From contig JASLGG010000023.1 of the NCBI GenBank assembly GCA_030150265.1, positions 99,228 through 163,227 on the forward strand: a stretch of DNA of 64,000 nt, written 5' to 3'. Each line of letters starts with the position of its first letter. Positions within the stretch are counted from its first letter, which is position 1. The notes below the pieces were generated by a model. It was not told where the DNA came from and ran no database searches. It saw nothing but the letters and a program-made list of their open reading frames with translations. The DNA comes from Protaetiibacter sp. Lineage in GTDB: Bacteria; Actinomycetota; Actinomycetes; Actinomycetales; Microbacteriaceae. Shown here piece by piece: positions 41,300-49,224 of the stretch. The position numbers were made by a program, and so were the translations under genes.

Positions 41300-41728
41300 G
41301 TGACCGATCGTGCGGATGCCGTCGACGCCTGGGAATCGCTCTACCGGGCGCAGGTGGCCGTGCTGCGCGACCTGCGGAAGGTCTTCGTTCACGACGAGGT
41401 CTCGTTCACCGAGTACGACGTGCTGCTGAACCTCTACCAGCAGCCCGGTCACGCCCTGCGCCTGCGCGACCTCAACGAGCACCTGCTGCTCTCGCAGCCG
41501 AGCGTGAGCCGCCTGCTCGACCGCCTCGTCGCGCGCGGACTCGTGACCAAGACACCCGACCCGAACGACGCGCGCGGCACCATCGCGGCCCTCACCGAGC
41601 AGGGGGTGGAGGTGTTCCGCCGCGTCGGCCGCACGCACAGCCGAGCCATCATCGCGCGGATGGCGGCGCTGAGCCGCGAGGAGCAGCGCCAGCTGCGCGA
41701 CCTCACGCGCAAGCTGCGCGGGCTCTAG
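41300..41728 (+). CDS. MarR-family transcriptional regulator
   Basis: A 142-residue MarR protein (start GTG 41300; GTG 41291 is also possible). Winged helix: SFTEYDVLLNLYQQPGHALR, LRDLNEHLLLSQPSVSRLLD, RLVARGLVTKTPDPNDARGT and IAALTEQGVEVFRRVG. The N-terminal dimerisation helix DAWESLYRAQVAVLRDLRKV is typical of a common actinobacterial subgroup. It is convergent with the PfkB kinase (4-bp overlap of the ends), so it is not in the lipid operon, though it may regulate a neighbour. Ligand unknown. Confidence 0.83.
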   Translation: MTDRADAVDAWESLYRAQVAVLRDLRKVFVHDEVSFTEYDVLLNLYQQPGHALRLRDLNEHLLLSQPSVSRLLDRLVARGLVTKTPDPNDARGTIAALTEQGVEVFRRVGRTHSRAIIARMAALSREEQRQLRDLTRKLRGL

Positions 41729-42612
41729 ACCGGCGGCCGCCCGCCGATCACCATCACGGCCCGCGCCGCGAGGAACGCGCCCGCCTCGGCCGCGGCGATC
41801 GCGTCGCGCGTGCGCAGCCAGACCTCCACGAAACCCGCGAGGAAGGCGTCGCCCGCGCCGGTCGGGTCGACCGAGCGCACCGGATGCGCCGCGATCGCCA
41901 CGGGATCCGCCCCGTCCGCCACCACGAGCGCCCCGTGCTCGCCGCGCGTGAGCACCACGACCGGGAAGCTCGCCCCGAGGAGCCGCGCCGCCGCATCCGG
42001 ATCGGCGAGGCCCGTGAGCAGCGCCGACTCCTCCGCGCCGACGAACAGCAGCTCGGCACCGGCGATCGCCTCGAGGAAGGCCTCGGCACCCAGTTGCGAG
42101 ATCATGCCGACCGAGGCCGAGTTCACCGACACCGGCACACCCGCGGCCGCCGCGCGCGCGAACAGGCTGCGCCCGCCCGCGCCCCCGAAGCCGTCGGCGA
42201 TCCGGTATCCGCCGATGTGCAGGAGCGCGGCGCCGGCGAGCAGCTCGTCGGTCACGGCGTCGGGCGTGAGCAGGGTGTTCGCGCCGCGGTCGGCGAACGT
42301 CGAGCGCTCCGTTCCGTGCACCAGGATGATGATCGTCCCGGTCGGGGCCGAGACCTCCACGCTGAGGTGCGGCTCGACCCCCGCCTCCCGGAACTCCGAC
42401 TCGTGCAGCGCCGCGTCGTGCGCGCCGACCGCGCCGACGAAGTCCACCGGCACCCCGCGGCTCCCCAGCCAGACCGCGATGTTCGCCGCCGAGCCCCCGG
42501 GGCGGGCGCGCACGGTGGCGGATGCTCCGTCCTCGGGGCGCGCGTCGCCGCGGGTCACCGCGACGATGTCGTTGATGACGTCGCCCACGACGACGACGCG
42601 TGGCGCCGTCAC
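41725..42612 (-). CDS. PfkB-family carbohydrate kinase
   Basis: A 295-residue kinase of the ribokinase/PfkB family. N-terminal VVVVGDVINDIVAVTRGDAR and the signature ARPGGSAANIAVWLGSRGVP, anion hole SVDPTGAGDAFLAGFVEVW with catalytic Asp in GAGDAF. Starts at GTG overlapping the stop of the alkyl-DHAP-synthase homologue by 4 bp, so it is the last gene of a PlsC / AgpS-like / PfkB operon. A sugar kinase in a lipid operon is unusual. It could phosphorylate a glycerol- or dihydroxyacetone-like precursor or a sugar headgroup, but no specificity can be read from the sequence. Confidence 0.85.
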   Translation of the reverse strand: MTAPRVVVVGDVINDIVAVTRGDARPEDGASATVRARPGGSAANIAVWLGSRGVPVDFVGAVGAHDAALHESEFREAGVEPHLSVEVSAPTGTIIILVHGTERSTFADRGANTLLTPDAVTDELLAGAALLHIGGYRIADGFGGAGGRSLFARAAAAGVPVSVNSASVGMISQLGAEAFLEAIAGAELLFVGAEESALLTGLADPDAAARLLGASFPVVVLTRGEHGALVVADGADPVAIAAHPVRSVDPTGAGDAFLAGFVEVWLRTRDAIAAAEAGAFLAARAVMVIGGRPPV

Positions 42613-44324
42613 CCGCGGGCGGCGGGCGCTCCGAGACGCTCGCCGGGCACCACCTTGCCGGGGTTGAACCGCGCATCCGGGTCGACGGCGGCGAACAGGC
42701 CGCGCATCACGGCGACGCCCTCGGGCGAGATGTCCTGCTCGAGCCACGGCGAGTGCTCGACGCCCACGCCGTGGTGGTGCGAGATCGTGCCGCCGTTGTC
42801 GACGAAGGCCTGCTGGATCGCCGACTTCACGACGTCGTACTCGCGCAGCATGTCGTCGCCGGCCACGAAGGCGAAGGTGAAGTAGAGGCAGGCGCCCGAG
42901 TGGTAGGAGTGCGAGAGGTGGCACATGATCCACCCCTTCTTGCCGATCTCGTCGTAGGCGCGGTTCGCCGCCTCGACGACGCCGTCGTAGAGCGGCAGCA
43001 GCTTCGACCAGGGAGCCGCCGTCTCCGACACGTCGCCCGCGGCGCCCCGGTCGAGCAGGAAGTCGCGCAGGTAGGGGGTGTCGAACTTCTTCTGGTCGTA
43101 GAGCACCCCGGGACCGGTGCCGACGCCCATGCCGCCGTGGCGCTTGACGATCGCGCCCACGAGCTTCTTCTGGCGCTTCACGTGCGCGGCGCCGCCCTCG
43201 AAGCCGATGAAGGAGAGGCAGATCTTGTCGAGCTCCCAGCCCTTCGACCGCATGATCGCGGGCAGCACCTTCTCGGCGAGCAGCGCGTCCATGCCGTGGC
43301 GCTCCTTGCTCGTCGCCATCGAGAAGCCCGTCTCGCGGGCGTCGGAGACGCGCGTGATGATGGGGCTCGCATCCGACTCGGAGATCTCGCGCATCGCCGC
43401 GACGCCCGCCGCCCAGCTGGGGAAGAAGTACGCCTGGATCTCGCGCACCTCCGCGACCCGGTGCACCTGCGCAGTCACCTCGGTGATGACGCCGAGGCGC
43501 CCCTCCGAGCCGACGATCATCTCGCGCACGCTCGGGCCGGTCGACGCCGAGGGGATCGCCGGGATCACCAGCACGCCGTCGCGGTCCGGATGCGAGGGCC
43601 GCACGACGCGCAGCCCGCGCACGATCTGCGCGATGTCGCCGTACTTGTCCGACTGCATGCCCGAGGAGCGGGTGGCCGCCCAGCCGCCGATCGTGGAGTG
43701 GGTGAAGCTGTCGGGGAAGTGGCCGATCGTCCAGCCGCGCGCGGCGAGCTGGGCCTCGAGGTGCGGCCCCAGGGCGCCGGCCTGGATGCGGGCCAGCCCC
43801 GACTCCTCGTCGATGTCGAGCACCGCGTTCATGCGGCCCATGTCGAGCGAGACGACCGTGCGGGTCTCCCCCGCGATCGGCTCGAGGGAGCCCGCGATGT
43901 TGCTGCCGCCGCCGAAGGGGATGACGACGGCGTCCTCGGCGACCGCCGCATCCACGATCCGCCGCACCTCGGCCTCGTCGGCCGGGTACACGACCACGTC
44001 GACGGCGCGCGCGACGGCGTTCGAGCGGATGCGCACGAGATCGCGCAGGCTCTTGCCGTAGCTGTGGACCACGCGCTGCAGGGCATCCGTCGCGACGTGG
44101 TCCTCGCCCACGATGTACGCGAGGGCGGCCACGAACGCGGGCCGCACCGCCGGGTCGGCCAGCACGAGGCCGTCGAACGAGGGCTGGACCGCGGTCTGCG
44201 CCGTCGCGAGGTCGAGGCCGACCGCATCCAGCACGAAGGGCGCGAAGCCGGGCTTGTCCTCGTGATGGAACCCGACGCCCTCGACGCCCCAGCCCCACCA
44301 CTTCATGTGCTCGACGCCGCTCAC
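42609..44324 (-). CDS. FAD-binding oxidase, alkyldihydroxyacetonephosphate synthase-like
   Basis: A 571-residue flavoenzyme of the vanillyl-alcohol-oxidase fold, closest to alkyl-DHAP synthases (AGPS). The FAD domain shows VVIPFGGGSNIAGSLEPIAG, FTHSTIGGWAATRSSGMQSD and GSEGRLGVITEVTAQVH. The C-terminal cap has LSHSYHSGACLYFTFAFVAG and the active-site GTISHHHGVGVEHSPW, the HHHGVG and YFTF blocks of AGPS. AGPS exchanges the acyl chain of acyl-DHAP for a fatty alcohol, making the ether bond. The GTG at 44324 follows AAGGAGA. Coupled to PlsC upstream and PfkB downstream. Bacterial homologues can also act on other substrates, so the ether-lipid role rests on its neighbours. Confidence 0.83.
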   Translation of the reverse strand: MSGVEHMKWWGWGVEGVGFHHEDKPGFAPFVLDAVGLDLATAQTAVQPSFDGLVLADPAVRPAFVAALAYIVGEDHVATDALQRVVHSYGKSLRDLVRIRSNAVARAVDVVVYPADEAEVRRIVDAAVAEDAVVIPFGGGSNIAGSLEPIAGETRTVVSLDMGRMNAVLDIDEESGLARIQAGALGPHLEAQLAARGWTIGHFPDSFTHSTIGGWAATRSSGMQSDKYGDIAQIVRGLRVVRPSHPDRDGVLVIPAIPSASTGPSVREMIVGSEGRLGVITEVTAQVHRVAEVREIQAYFFPSWAAGVAAMREISESDASPIITRVSDARETGFSMATSKERHGMDALLAEKVLPAIMRSKGWELDKICLSFIGFEGGAAHVKRQKKLVGAIVKRHGGMGVGTGPGVLYDQKKFDTPYLRDFLLDRGAAGDVSETAAPWSKLLPLYDGVVEAANRAYDEIGKKGWIMCHLSHSYHSGACLYFTFAFVAGDDMLREYDVVKSAIQQAFVDNGGTISHHHGVGVEHSPWLEQDISPEGVAVMRGLFAAVDPDARFNPGKVVPGERLGAPAARG

Positions 44325-45085
44325 GGTCTCTCTCCTTCGGGTGACGGATGCACCGCCGGGCTCGGAAGCTCCCCGGCGGGCGACGCGCCCAGAATACGGG
44401 GTGCGTAGGCCTCGTGCAGGTGCACGATCTCGTCGCGCAGGCGCGCCGTGAACGCGGCGGCGCTCTCGCCGGCCGCGGCGGTCATCGGCGCGCCGAACAC
44501 GACCCCCACCGGGAGGCGTCCCGGCTTCGGCCAGCTGCTGCCGCGCGGATGCGCCGCCCCCGCCCCGATGAGCGCGACGGGAAGGCACGGCACCCCCGCC
44601 GCGATCGCGAGCGAGGCGGCCCCCTGCTTGAACGCGCCCATCTCGCCGGTCTTCGAGCGGGTGCCCTCGGGGAACACGAGCAGCGGCACGCCGCGCTCGA
44701 GCAGTGAGCGCGCCGAGACGCTGCGCGGGTTCAGCCCCTTGCGGTCGACCGGGAAGGCGTTGAAGAAGAGCGCCGTGAGGCCGCGGCGCCACCACACGTC
44801 GAAGAAGTAGTCGGCCGCGGCGCCCGCGGCGAGGTAGCGCGCCAGGCGCCGCGGGAGGGCGCCGAGGATGAGCGGCGCGTCGAGGTGACTCGAGTGGTTG
44901 GCCACCACCACGAAGGCCTTCGGCACCTCGCGCAGCTTGCGCCGGCCGACGACGGTGACCTTCACGACCGACCAGGCGACGGGCTTCAGGATGCCGCGCT
45001 GCGCCACGAAGCGCGCCGCGGCCTGCGCCCGCGAGGTGAAGCGGTCGCGGCGGGGGGCCGCACCCTCCCCGCCGCGCTGCACCAT
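44321..45085 (-). CDS. 1-acyl-glycerol-3-phosphate acyltransferase-like protein (PlsC family)
   Basis: A 254-residue membrane-associated acyltransferase. Catalytic block I is VVVANHSSHLDAPLILGALP (NHxxxxD), block III is LLVFPEGTRSKTGEMGAFKQ (PEGTRS) and block IV is CLPVALIGAG. It could acylate lysophosphatidate in ordinary phospholipid synthesis. Because its stop overlaps the start of the AgpS-like gene, it may instead acylate dihydroxyacetone phosphate or the alkyl intermediate. First gene of the PlsC / AgpS / PfkB operon. A 20-bp-stem hairpin separates it from the upstream SDR gene. Confidence 0.87.
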   Translation of the reverse strand: MVQRGGEGAAPRRDRFTSRAQAAARFVAQRGILKPVAWSVVKVTVVGRRKLREVPKAFVVVANHSSHLDAPLILGALPRRLARYLAAGAAADYFFDVWWRRGLTALFFNAFPVDRKGLNPRSVSARSLLERGVPLLVFPEGTRSKTGEMGAFKQGAASLAIAAGVPCLPVALIGAGAAHPRGSSWPKPGRLPVGVVFGAPMTAAAGESAAAFTARLRDEIVHLHEAYAPRILGASPAGELPSPAVHPSPEGERP

Positions 45086-45125
45086 GCAGCCAGGCTAGTC
45101 CCGCCGCATTCCGTCGGGAGCGCGA

Positions 45126-45182
45126 CGAGACCGCGCATCCGACGCGGAAAACGGGTTCTCGGGCGTCGGATGCGCGGTCTCG
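45126..45182 (-). terminator. 20-bp perfect stem-loop after the SDR gene
   Basis: Arms GAGACCGCGCATCCGACGC (45127-45145) and complement (45163-45181), extended by one more pair at 45126/45182, around a 17-nt loop. It lies just after the SDR stop and before PlsC on the minus strand, so it probably terminates the SDR transcript. There is no U-tract. Confidence 0.65.
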
Positions 45183-45193
45183 CGGGAATCCGC

Positions 45194-45967
45194 CTAGGCG
45201 TCGCTGTGGCGCGAGCTCGACAGCCTGCGGGAGACCCAGCGCACGGTGCGCGGCGGGAGGTGGCGCAGCCACCACCCGAGGAAGCGGTAGCGCGCGCTCG
45301 GGGTCGAGGTGGCGCGACCGCGATCCACGTCGCGCAGGCACGCCGCCACCAGGTCGTCGGCCGAGAGCCACAGCCACGAGGGGATCGAGGACTTGCGGAT
45401 GTGCGCGCGGTCGTGGAACTCGGTGCGCACCCACCCGGGCAGCAGCGCCGTGACCGTCACGCCCGTGCCGTGGAGCTCGTTCGACAGGCTCTCGCTGTAG
45501 ACCCGGAGCCACGCCTTGATCGCCGAGTACAGGCCCATCGAGAGGTAGCCGGCGACGCTCGCGACGTTGACGATGGCGCCGTGGCCGCGCTCGCGCATCC
45601 CGGGCACCGCGGCGGCTGCGAGCACGAGCGGGGTGTGCATCATGACGGCGATCGCGTCGCCCGCCTCGGCGAGGTCGACGTCGGCGAGGCGGGAGCGCAT
45701 CCCGTAGCCCGCGTTGTTGACGAGCAGCTCCACGGGCCGCTCGCGCTCGGCGAGCCTCCGGGCCACCCGGTGCACGTCGACCTCGCGGCCCAGGTCGGCG
45801 GTGATCGTCTCGACCTGACGGCCCTGCGCGCGCAGCTCCTCCGCCATCTCCTCGAGCCGCGACGCGGTGCGCGCGACGAGCACCAGGTCGTAGCCGCGGG
45901 CGGCGAGGGCGCGGGCGAAGGCGGCGCCGATGCCGGAGGTGCCTCCGGTCACGAGAGCGATGGGCAT
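45194..45967 (-). CDS. Short-chain dehydrogenase/reductase
   Basis: A 257-residue classical SDR. The NAD(P) motif is ALVTGGTSGIGAAFARALAA, followed by LLVNNAGYGM, the catalytic Ser in IVNVASVAGYLSMG and the YSAIK motif (Y-x-x-x-K). The C-terminal region (RAHIRKSSIPSWLWLSADDL ... LGWWLRHLPPRTVRWVSRRL) is basic and hydrophobic, typical of membrane-associated lipid-metabolising SDRs such as DltE/YqjQ-like and fatty-chain reductases. In this cluster it is a candidate for reducing the 2-keto group of acyl- or alkyl-DHAP. It is divergent from the di-iron/FAR operon with 114 bp between starts. Confidence 0.85.
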   Translation of the reverse strand: MPIALVTGGTSGIGAAFARALAARGYDLVLVARTASRLEEMAEELRAQGRQVETITADLGREVDVHRVARRLAERERPVELLVNNAGYGMRSRLADVDLAEAGDAIAVMMHTPLVLAAAAVPGMRERGHGAIVNVASVAGYLSMGLYSAIKAWLRVYSESLSNELHGTGVTVTALLPGWVRTEFHDRAHIRKSSIPSWLWLSADDLVAACLRDVDRGRATSTPSARYRFLGWWLRHLPPRTVRWVSRRLSSSRHSDA

Positions 45968-46081
45968 GCGGCCTACCCTATGACCGGCTGCCGCCACCGA
46001 CCCGAACGGAATGCGTGTGCGATACGGTCGTTCCCGGTACATCCTCCGCCTGCATGCGCCCCCAGGAAGGCCGCCACCTTC

Positions 46082-46888
46082 ATGACCCCCCGAGAGACGA
46101 CGACCGCCGCGCCGTTCGACGTCCGGGAGTTCGCGCGCACCGTGCAGGCGAGCCTCCGTGCCGAGATCGACCCGACGGCGATCGCCGCCCAGGGGCTCCC
46201 CGACGATGCCGTGCACCTCGTGCGTGTGCTGCGCGAGCTCGAGCGCGCCACGCTGCACCGGATGCGGAACCTGCTCGTGACGGCCACCCATAAGGACGCC
46301 CGGGTCACCGCGTTCCTCACGAGCTGGGCGTTCGAGAAGTTCTGGATCGCCGACGCGCTCGACGCCGTGCTCGAGGCCGCCGGCGCCGAGCAGGCGCCCC
46401 TCGAGGGGCCCCTGCGCCGCTCCCTCGCCGAGCGCGCCGAGCGCCGCGGTCCCATCCGCCGCGCGATCGCCGGCAACATCGCGGGCGCCCAGATCGTCGC
46501 CGCCCACGTGACGACCGGCCTCGTCGACGAGTGGATCAGCCAGGCTGCCTACCGCCGGCTGGGCGAGGCGGCATCCGTGCTGTCGGAGCTCGCGGCTCGG
46601 CTCGGCGCCCTCAAGGACCGCCATGTCGCGTTCCTCGCCGAGGAGGCCGAGCGCCGCCTCGCGGCGAGCGGCCGCGCCGTGCGGCTCACCCGCAAGGCGA
46701 TCGCGCAGGCCGCGTGGCCCATCGGGGCGACCGAGATCCCCGCGGCCGACCGCACCTTCTTCGAGGCCTTCGTGTTCGGCGGCGCGGAGGGCCGCGCCGC
46801 CGCAGCACGCATCGGCGAGCGCCTCGCCGCGCTCCCCGGCCTCGGCGCCGCGCAGGCGGCATCCGTCACCGCGAGGCTCGCACCGTGA
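46082..46888 (+). CDS. Ferritin-like di-iron-fold protein with lost metal ligands
   Basis: A 268-residue helical protein of unknown family by itself. It aligns by eye with the di-iron protein at 49225: ELERATLHRMRNLL against DIEYHTVCYLRDLL, EKFWIADAL against EEFWHGEAL, DEWISQAAYRRLGE against NEWSANAAYLRMAE, and LKDRHVAFLAEEAERRL against QETRHVAFYASQARDRL. In this copy the first ExxH has become K-F-W-I (both ligands lost) and the second E-T-R-H has become K-D-R-H (the Glu lost). It therefore probably does not hold a di-iron centre and may be a partner subunit or scaffold. First gene of the plus-strand operon, overlapping the FAR/HAD gene by 4 bp. Confidence 0.65.
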   Translation: MTPRETTTAAPFDVREFARTVQASLRAEIDPTAIAAQGLPDDAVHLVRVLRELERATLHRMRNLLVTATHKDARVTAFLTSWAFEKFWIADALDAVLEAAGAEQAPLEGPLRRSLAERAERRGPIRRAIAGNIAGAQIVAAHVTTGLVDEWISQAAYRRLGEAASVLSELAARLGALKDRHVAFLAEEAERRLAASGRAVRLTRKAIAQAAWPIGATEIPAADRTFFEAFVFGGAEGRAAAARIGERLAALPGLGAAQAASVTARLAP

Positions 46889-49206
46889 CCCGCGAGAGCG
46901 CCGCGACGAGCCTCGGCGACGCCCACGTGCTGCTCACCGGGGGAACCGGCTTCGTCGGGCAGGCCGTGCTCGAGCGGCTGCTCGCAGCGCACCCGGGCAC
47001 GACGGTCTCGCTGCTCGTGCGCACCAAGGGCTCCGCCTCGGGCGACGACCGGCTGCGCACGCTGCTGCGCAAGCCCGTGTTCCGTGCCTGGCGCGAGGCC
47101 GTCGGCGAGGCGGGTGTCGAGGATGCCGTGGCCCGCCGCATCCGCATCGTCGAGGGCGGGCTCGGCGCGGTGCCCGCGCTTCCCGGCGACCTGGACGTCG
47201 TCATCCACTCCGCCTCGACCGTGTCGTTCGACCCGCCCATCGACCAGGCCTTCGACACCAACGTCGGCGGCGCGATCGGGCTCTACGAGGCGCTGCGGGC
47301 ATCCGGATCGACGCCGCACGTCGTGCACGTCTCCACCTGCTACGTGGGCGGGCTCCGCAAGGGCGTCGTGCCGGAGGCGCGGCTCGGGCACGCGATCGAC
47401 TGGCGCGCCGAGCACGCGGCCGCGCGATCGGCGCGCGAGCGCGTCGAGCTGCTCTCGCGCCAGCCCGAGCGACTGCGCGAGTTCATGGACGCCGCGCGCG
47501 CGGAGCACGGCAAGGAGGGCCCGCAGGCGGTCGCACGGGCGAGCGAGGCGGCCCGCGTCGCGTGGGTCACCGCCGCGCTCGTCGACGCCGGCCGCACGCG
47601 CGCCGAGTCGCTCGGCTGGACCGACGTCTACACGCTCACCAAGGCCTTCGCCGAGCGCGCCGCCGAGGAGCTGTGGGCGGGCACGGGCGGCTCGCTCTCG
47701 GTCGTGCGGCCCGCGATCATCGAGTCGGCGATCGCGCATCCGTTCCCCGGCTGGATCGACGGCTTCAAGGTGGCCGACCCGCTCATCCTGGCCTACGGCC
47801 GCGGACTGCTCCCCGAGTTCCCGGGGCTGCCCGACAGCGTGCTCGACCTCATCCCGGTCGACTACGTGGTGAACGCGATCCTGGCCGCCGCCGCGAACCC
47901 GCCGGCGGGCGAGCCCGAGTACTTCCACATCGCCTCCGGCGCCTCCAACCCGCTGCCGTTCCACCGGATGTTCGAGAACGTCAACGCCTACTTCACCGCG
48001 AACCCGATGCCGACGAGCGGTGACGGCCACGTGCGCGTGCCCACCTGGCGCTTCCCGGGCGGCCGCAAGGTCGAGCGGGCGCTGCGCCGCAAGCGCGCGC
48101 AGCTCGACCGCCGGGAGCGCTGGCTCACCCGCCTCCCCTCGACGGCGCGGACGCGCGCGAGGCTCGCCGAACTCGCCACCCGCGCGAGCGACCTCGAGAC
48201 CCTCGAGAACTTCTCCGAGCTGTACCGCGCCTACGTGCAGACCGAGATCATCTTCGACGACGCCGGGGCGCGGGCCCTGCACGCGGCGCTGCCCGAGGAG
48301 GCGCGCGCCGAGCACGGCTTCGACGTCACGGCGATCGACTGGGAGCACTACCTGCAGGAGGTGCACTTCCCGGCGATCACGACGCTCACCCGGGCGTTCT
48401 CGCGGCGGCCGGAGGCGGCATCCGCCGAGAGCCGCCCCGCGGCCGAGCTGCCGCAGCGCAGCGACGTGCTCGCCGTGTTCGACCTCGAGGGCACCGTCGT
48501 CGACACCAACCTCGTGGAGCAGTACCTGTGGGTGCGGTCGGCCGGATGGGGCTGGACGGCGTGGCCGGCATCCGTCGCCTCGATCCTCGCGAAGCTGCCC
48601 GGCTACCTGCGCGCCGAGCGTCGCGATCGCGGCGAGTTCATCCGCACCTTCCTGCGGCGCTACGCGGGCATGCCGCAGGCGCGCCTCGAGCGCATCGTCG
48701 GGGGCGGCTACGCCGACACCGTGCTCGGCCACACCGCGACCGCGGCCCTCGAGCGCGCCGCCGCCCACCGGGCCGCGGGGCACCGCACCGTGCTCGTGAC
48801 GGGCTCGATCGGCACCCTCACGGCACCCCTCGCCGCCGCCTTCGACGAGGTCGTCGCGAGCGAGATGCACGTGAAGGACGGCCAGCTCACCGGCTACCTC
48901 GCCCGCCCGCCGCTCGTCGACGAGGCACGGGCCGGCTGGCTCGCGCAGTACGCGGAGCGCGGCGGCTACGACCTCTCGGCCTCGTACGGCTACGGCGACA
49001 GCCACGCCGACCTGGTCTGGCTCGAGCTCCTCGGCCACCCGCACGCCGTCAACCCCGACAGCCGCCTCGCCCGTGAGGCCGGGCGGCGCCGGTGGCGGAT
49101 CGACGCCTGGAGGCCGGGCTCGCGTTCAGCGAACCGTGCTTTGATGGCGGCACGCACCACCGGATCCGGAACCGCACCCGAGGAAGGAGCGGGCGCCACG
49201 CGCTGA
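46885..49206 (+). CDS. Fusion of fatty acyl-CoA reductase and HAD-IB phosphatase-like domain
   Basis: A 773-residue two-domain protein. Residues about 10-530 form a fatty-acyl-reductase/thioester-reductase module. NAD(P) motif HVLLTGGTGFVGQAVLERLL, IHSASTVSFDPPIDQAFDTN, HVSTCYVGGLR, catalytic Y-x-x-x-K in DVYTLTKAFAERA, and a sterile-type C-terminal part. Residues about 530-740 are HAD-like: VLAVFDLEGTVVDTNLVEQY, VLVTGSIGTLTAP, SYGYGDSHADLVWL. The HAD motif I reads D-L-E where D-x-D is usual, so phosphatase chemistry may be altered. FAR makes fatty alcohols from acyl-CoA, exactly the co-substrate an alkyl-DHAP synthase needs. Starts at GTG overlapping the previous gene; the di-iron gene follows after 18 bp. 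Confidence 0.85.
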   Translation: MTRESAATSLGDAHVLLTGGTGFVGQAVLERLLAAHPGTTVSLLVRTKGSASGDDRLRTLLRKPVFRAWREAVGEAGVEDAVARRIRIVEGGLGAVPALPGDLDVVIHSASTVSFDPPIDQAFDTNVGGAIGLYEALRASGSTPHVVHVSTCYVGGLRKGVVPEARLGHAIDWRAEHAAARSARERVELLSRQPERLREFMDAARAEHGKEGPQAVARASEAARVAWVTAALVDAGRTRAESLGWTDVYTLTKAFAERAAEELWAGTGGSLSVVRPAIIESAIAHPFPGWIDGFKVADPLILAYGRGLLPEFPGLPDSVLDLIPVDYVVNAILAAAANPPAGEPEYFHIASGASNPLPFHRMFENVNAYFTANPMPTSGDGHVRVPTWRFPGGRKVERALRRKRAQLDRRERWLTRLPSTARTRARLAELATRASDLETLENFSELYRAYVQTEIIFDDAGARALHAALPEEARAEHGFDVTAIDWEHYLQEVHFPAITTLTRAFSRRPEAASAESRPAAELPQRSDVLAVFDLEGTVVDTNLVEQYLWVRSAGWGWTAWPASVASILAKLPGYLRAERRDRGEFIRTFLRRYAGMPQARLERIVGGGYADTVLGHTATAALERAAAHRAAGHRTVLVTGSIGTLTAPLAAAFDEVVASEMHVKDGQLTGYLARPPLVDEARAGWLAQYAERGGYDLSASYGYGDSHADLVWLELLGHPHAVNPDSRLAREAGRRRWRIDAWRPGSRSANRALMAARTTGSGTAPEEGAGATR

Positions 49207-49224
49207 CGCGACGCCCGAGAGCAC

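Noticed and set aside
44348..46081. Plus-strand frames opposite PlsC and SDR
   Set aside because: Antisense shadows; both minus-strand genes have intact catalytic motifs and ribosome-binding sites.
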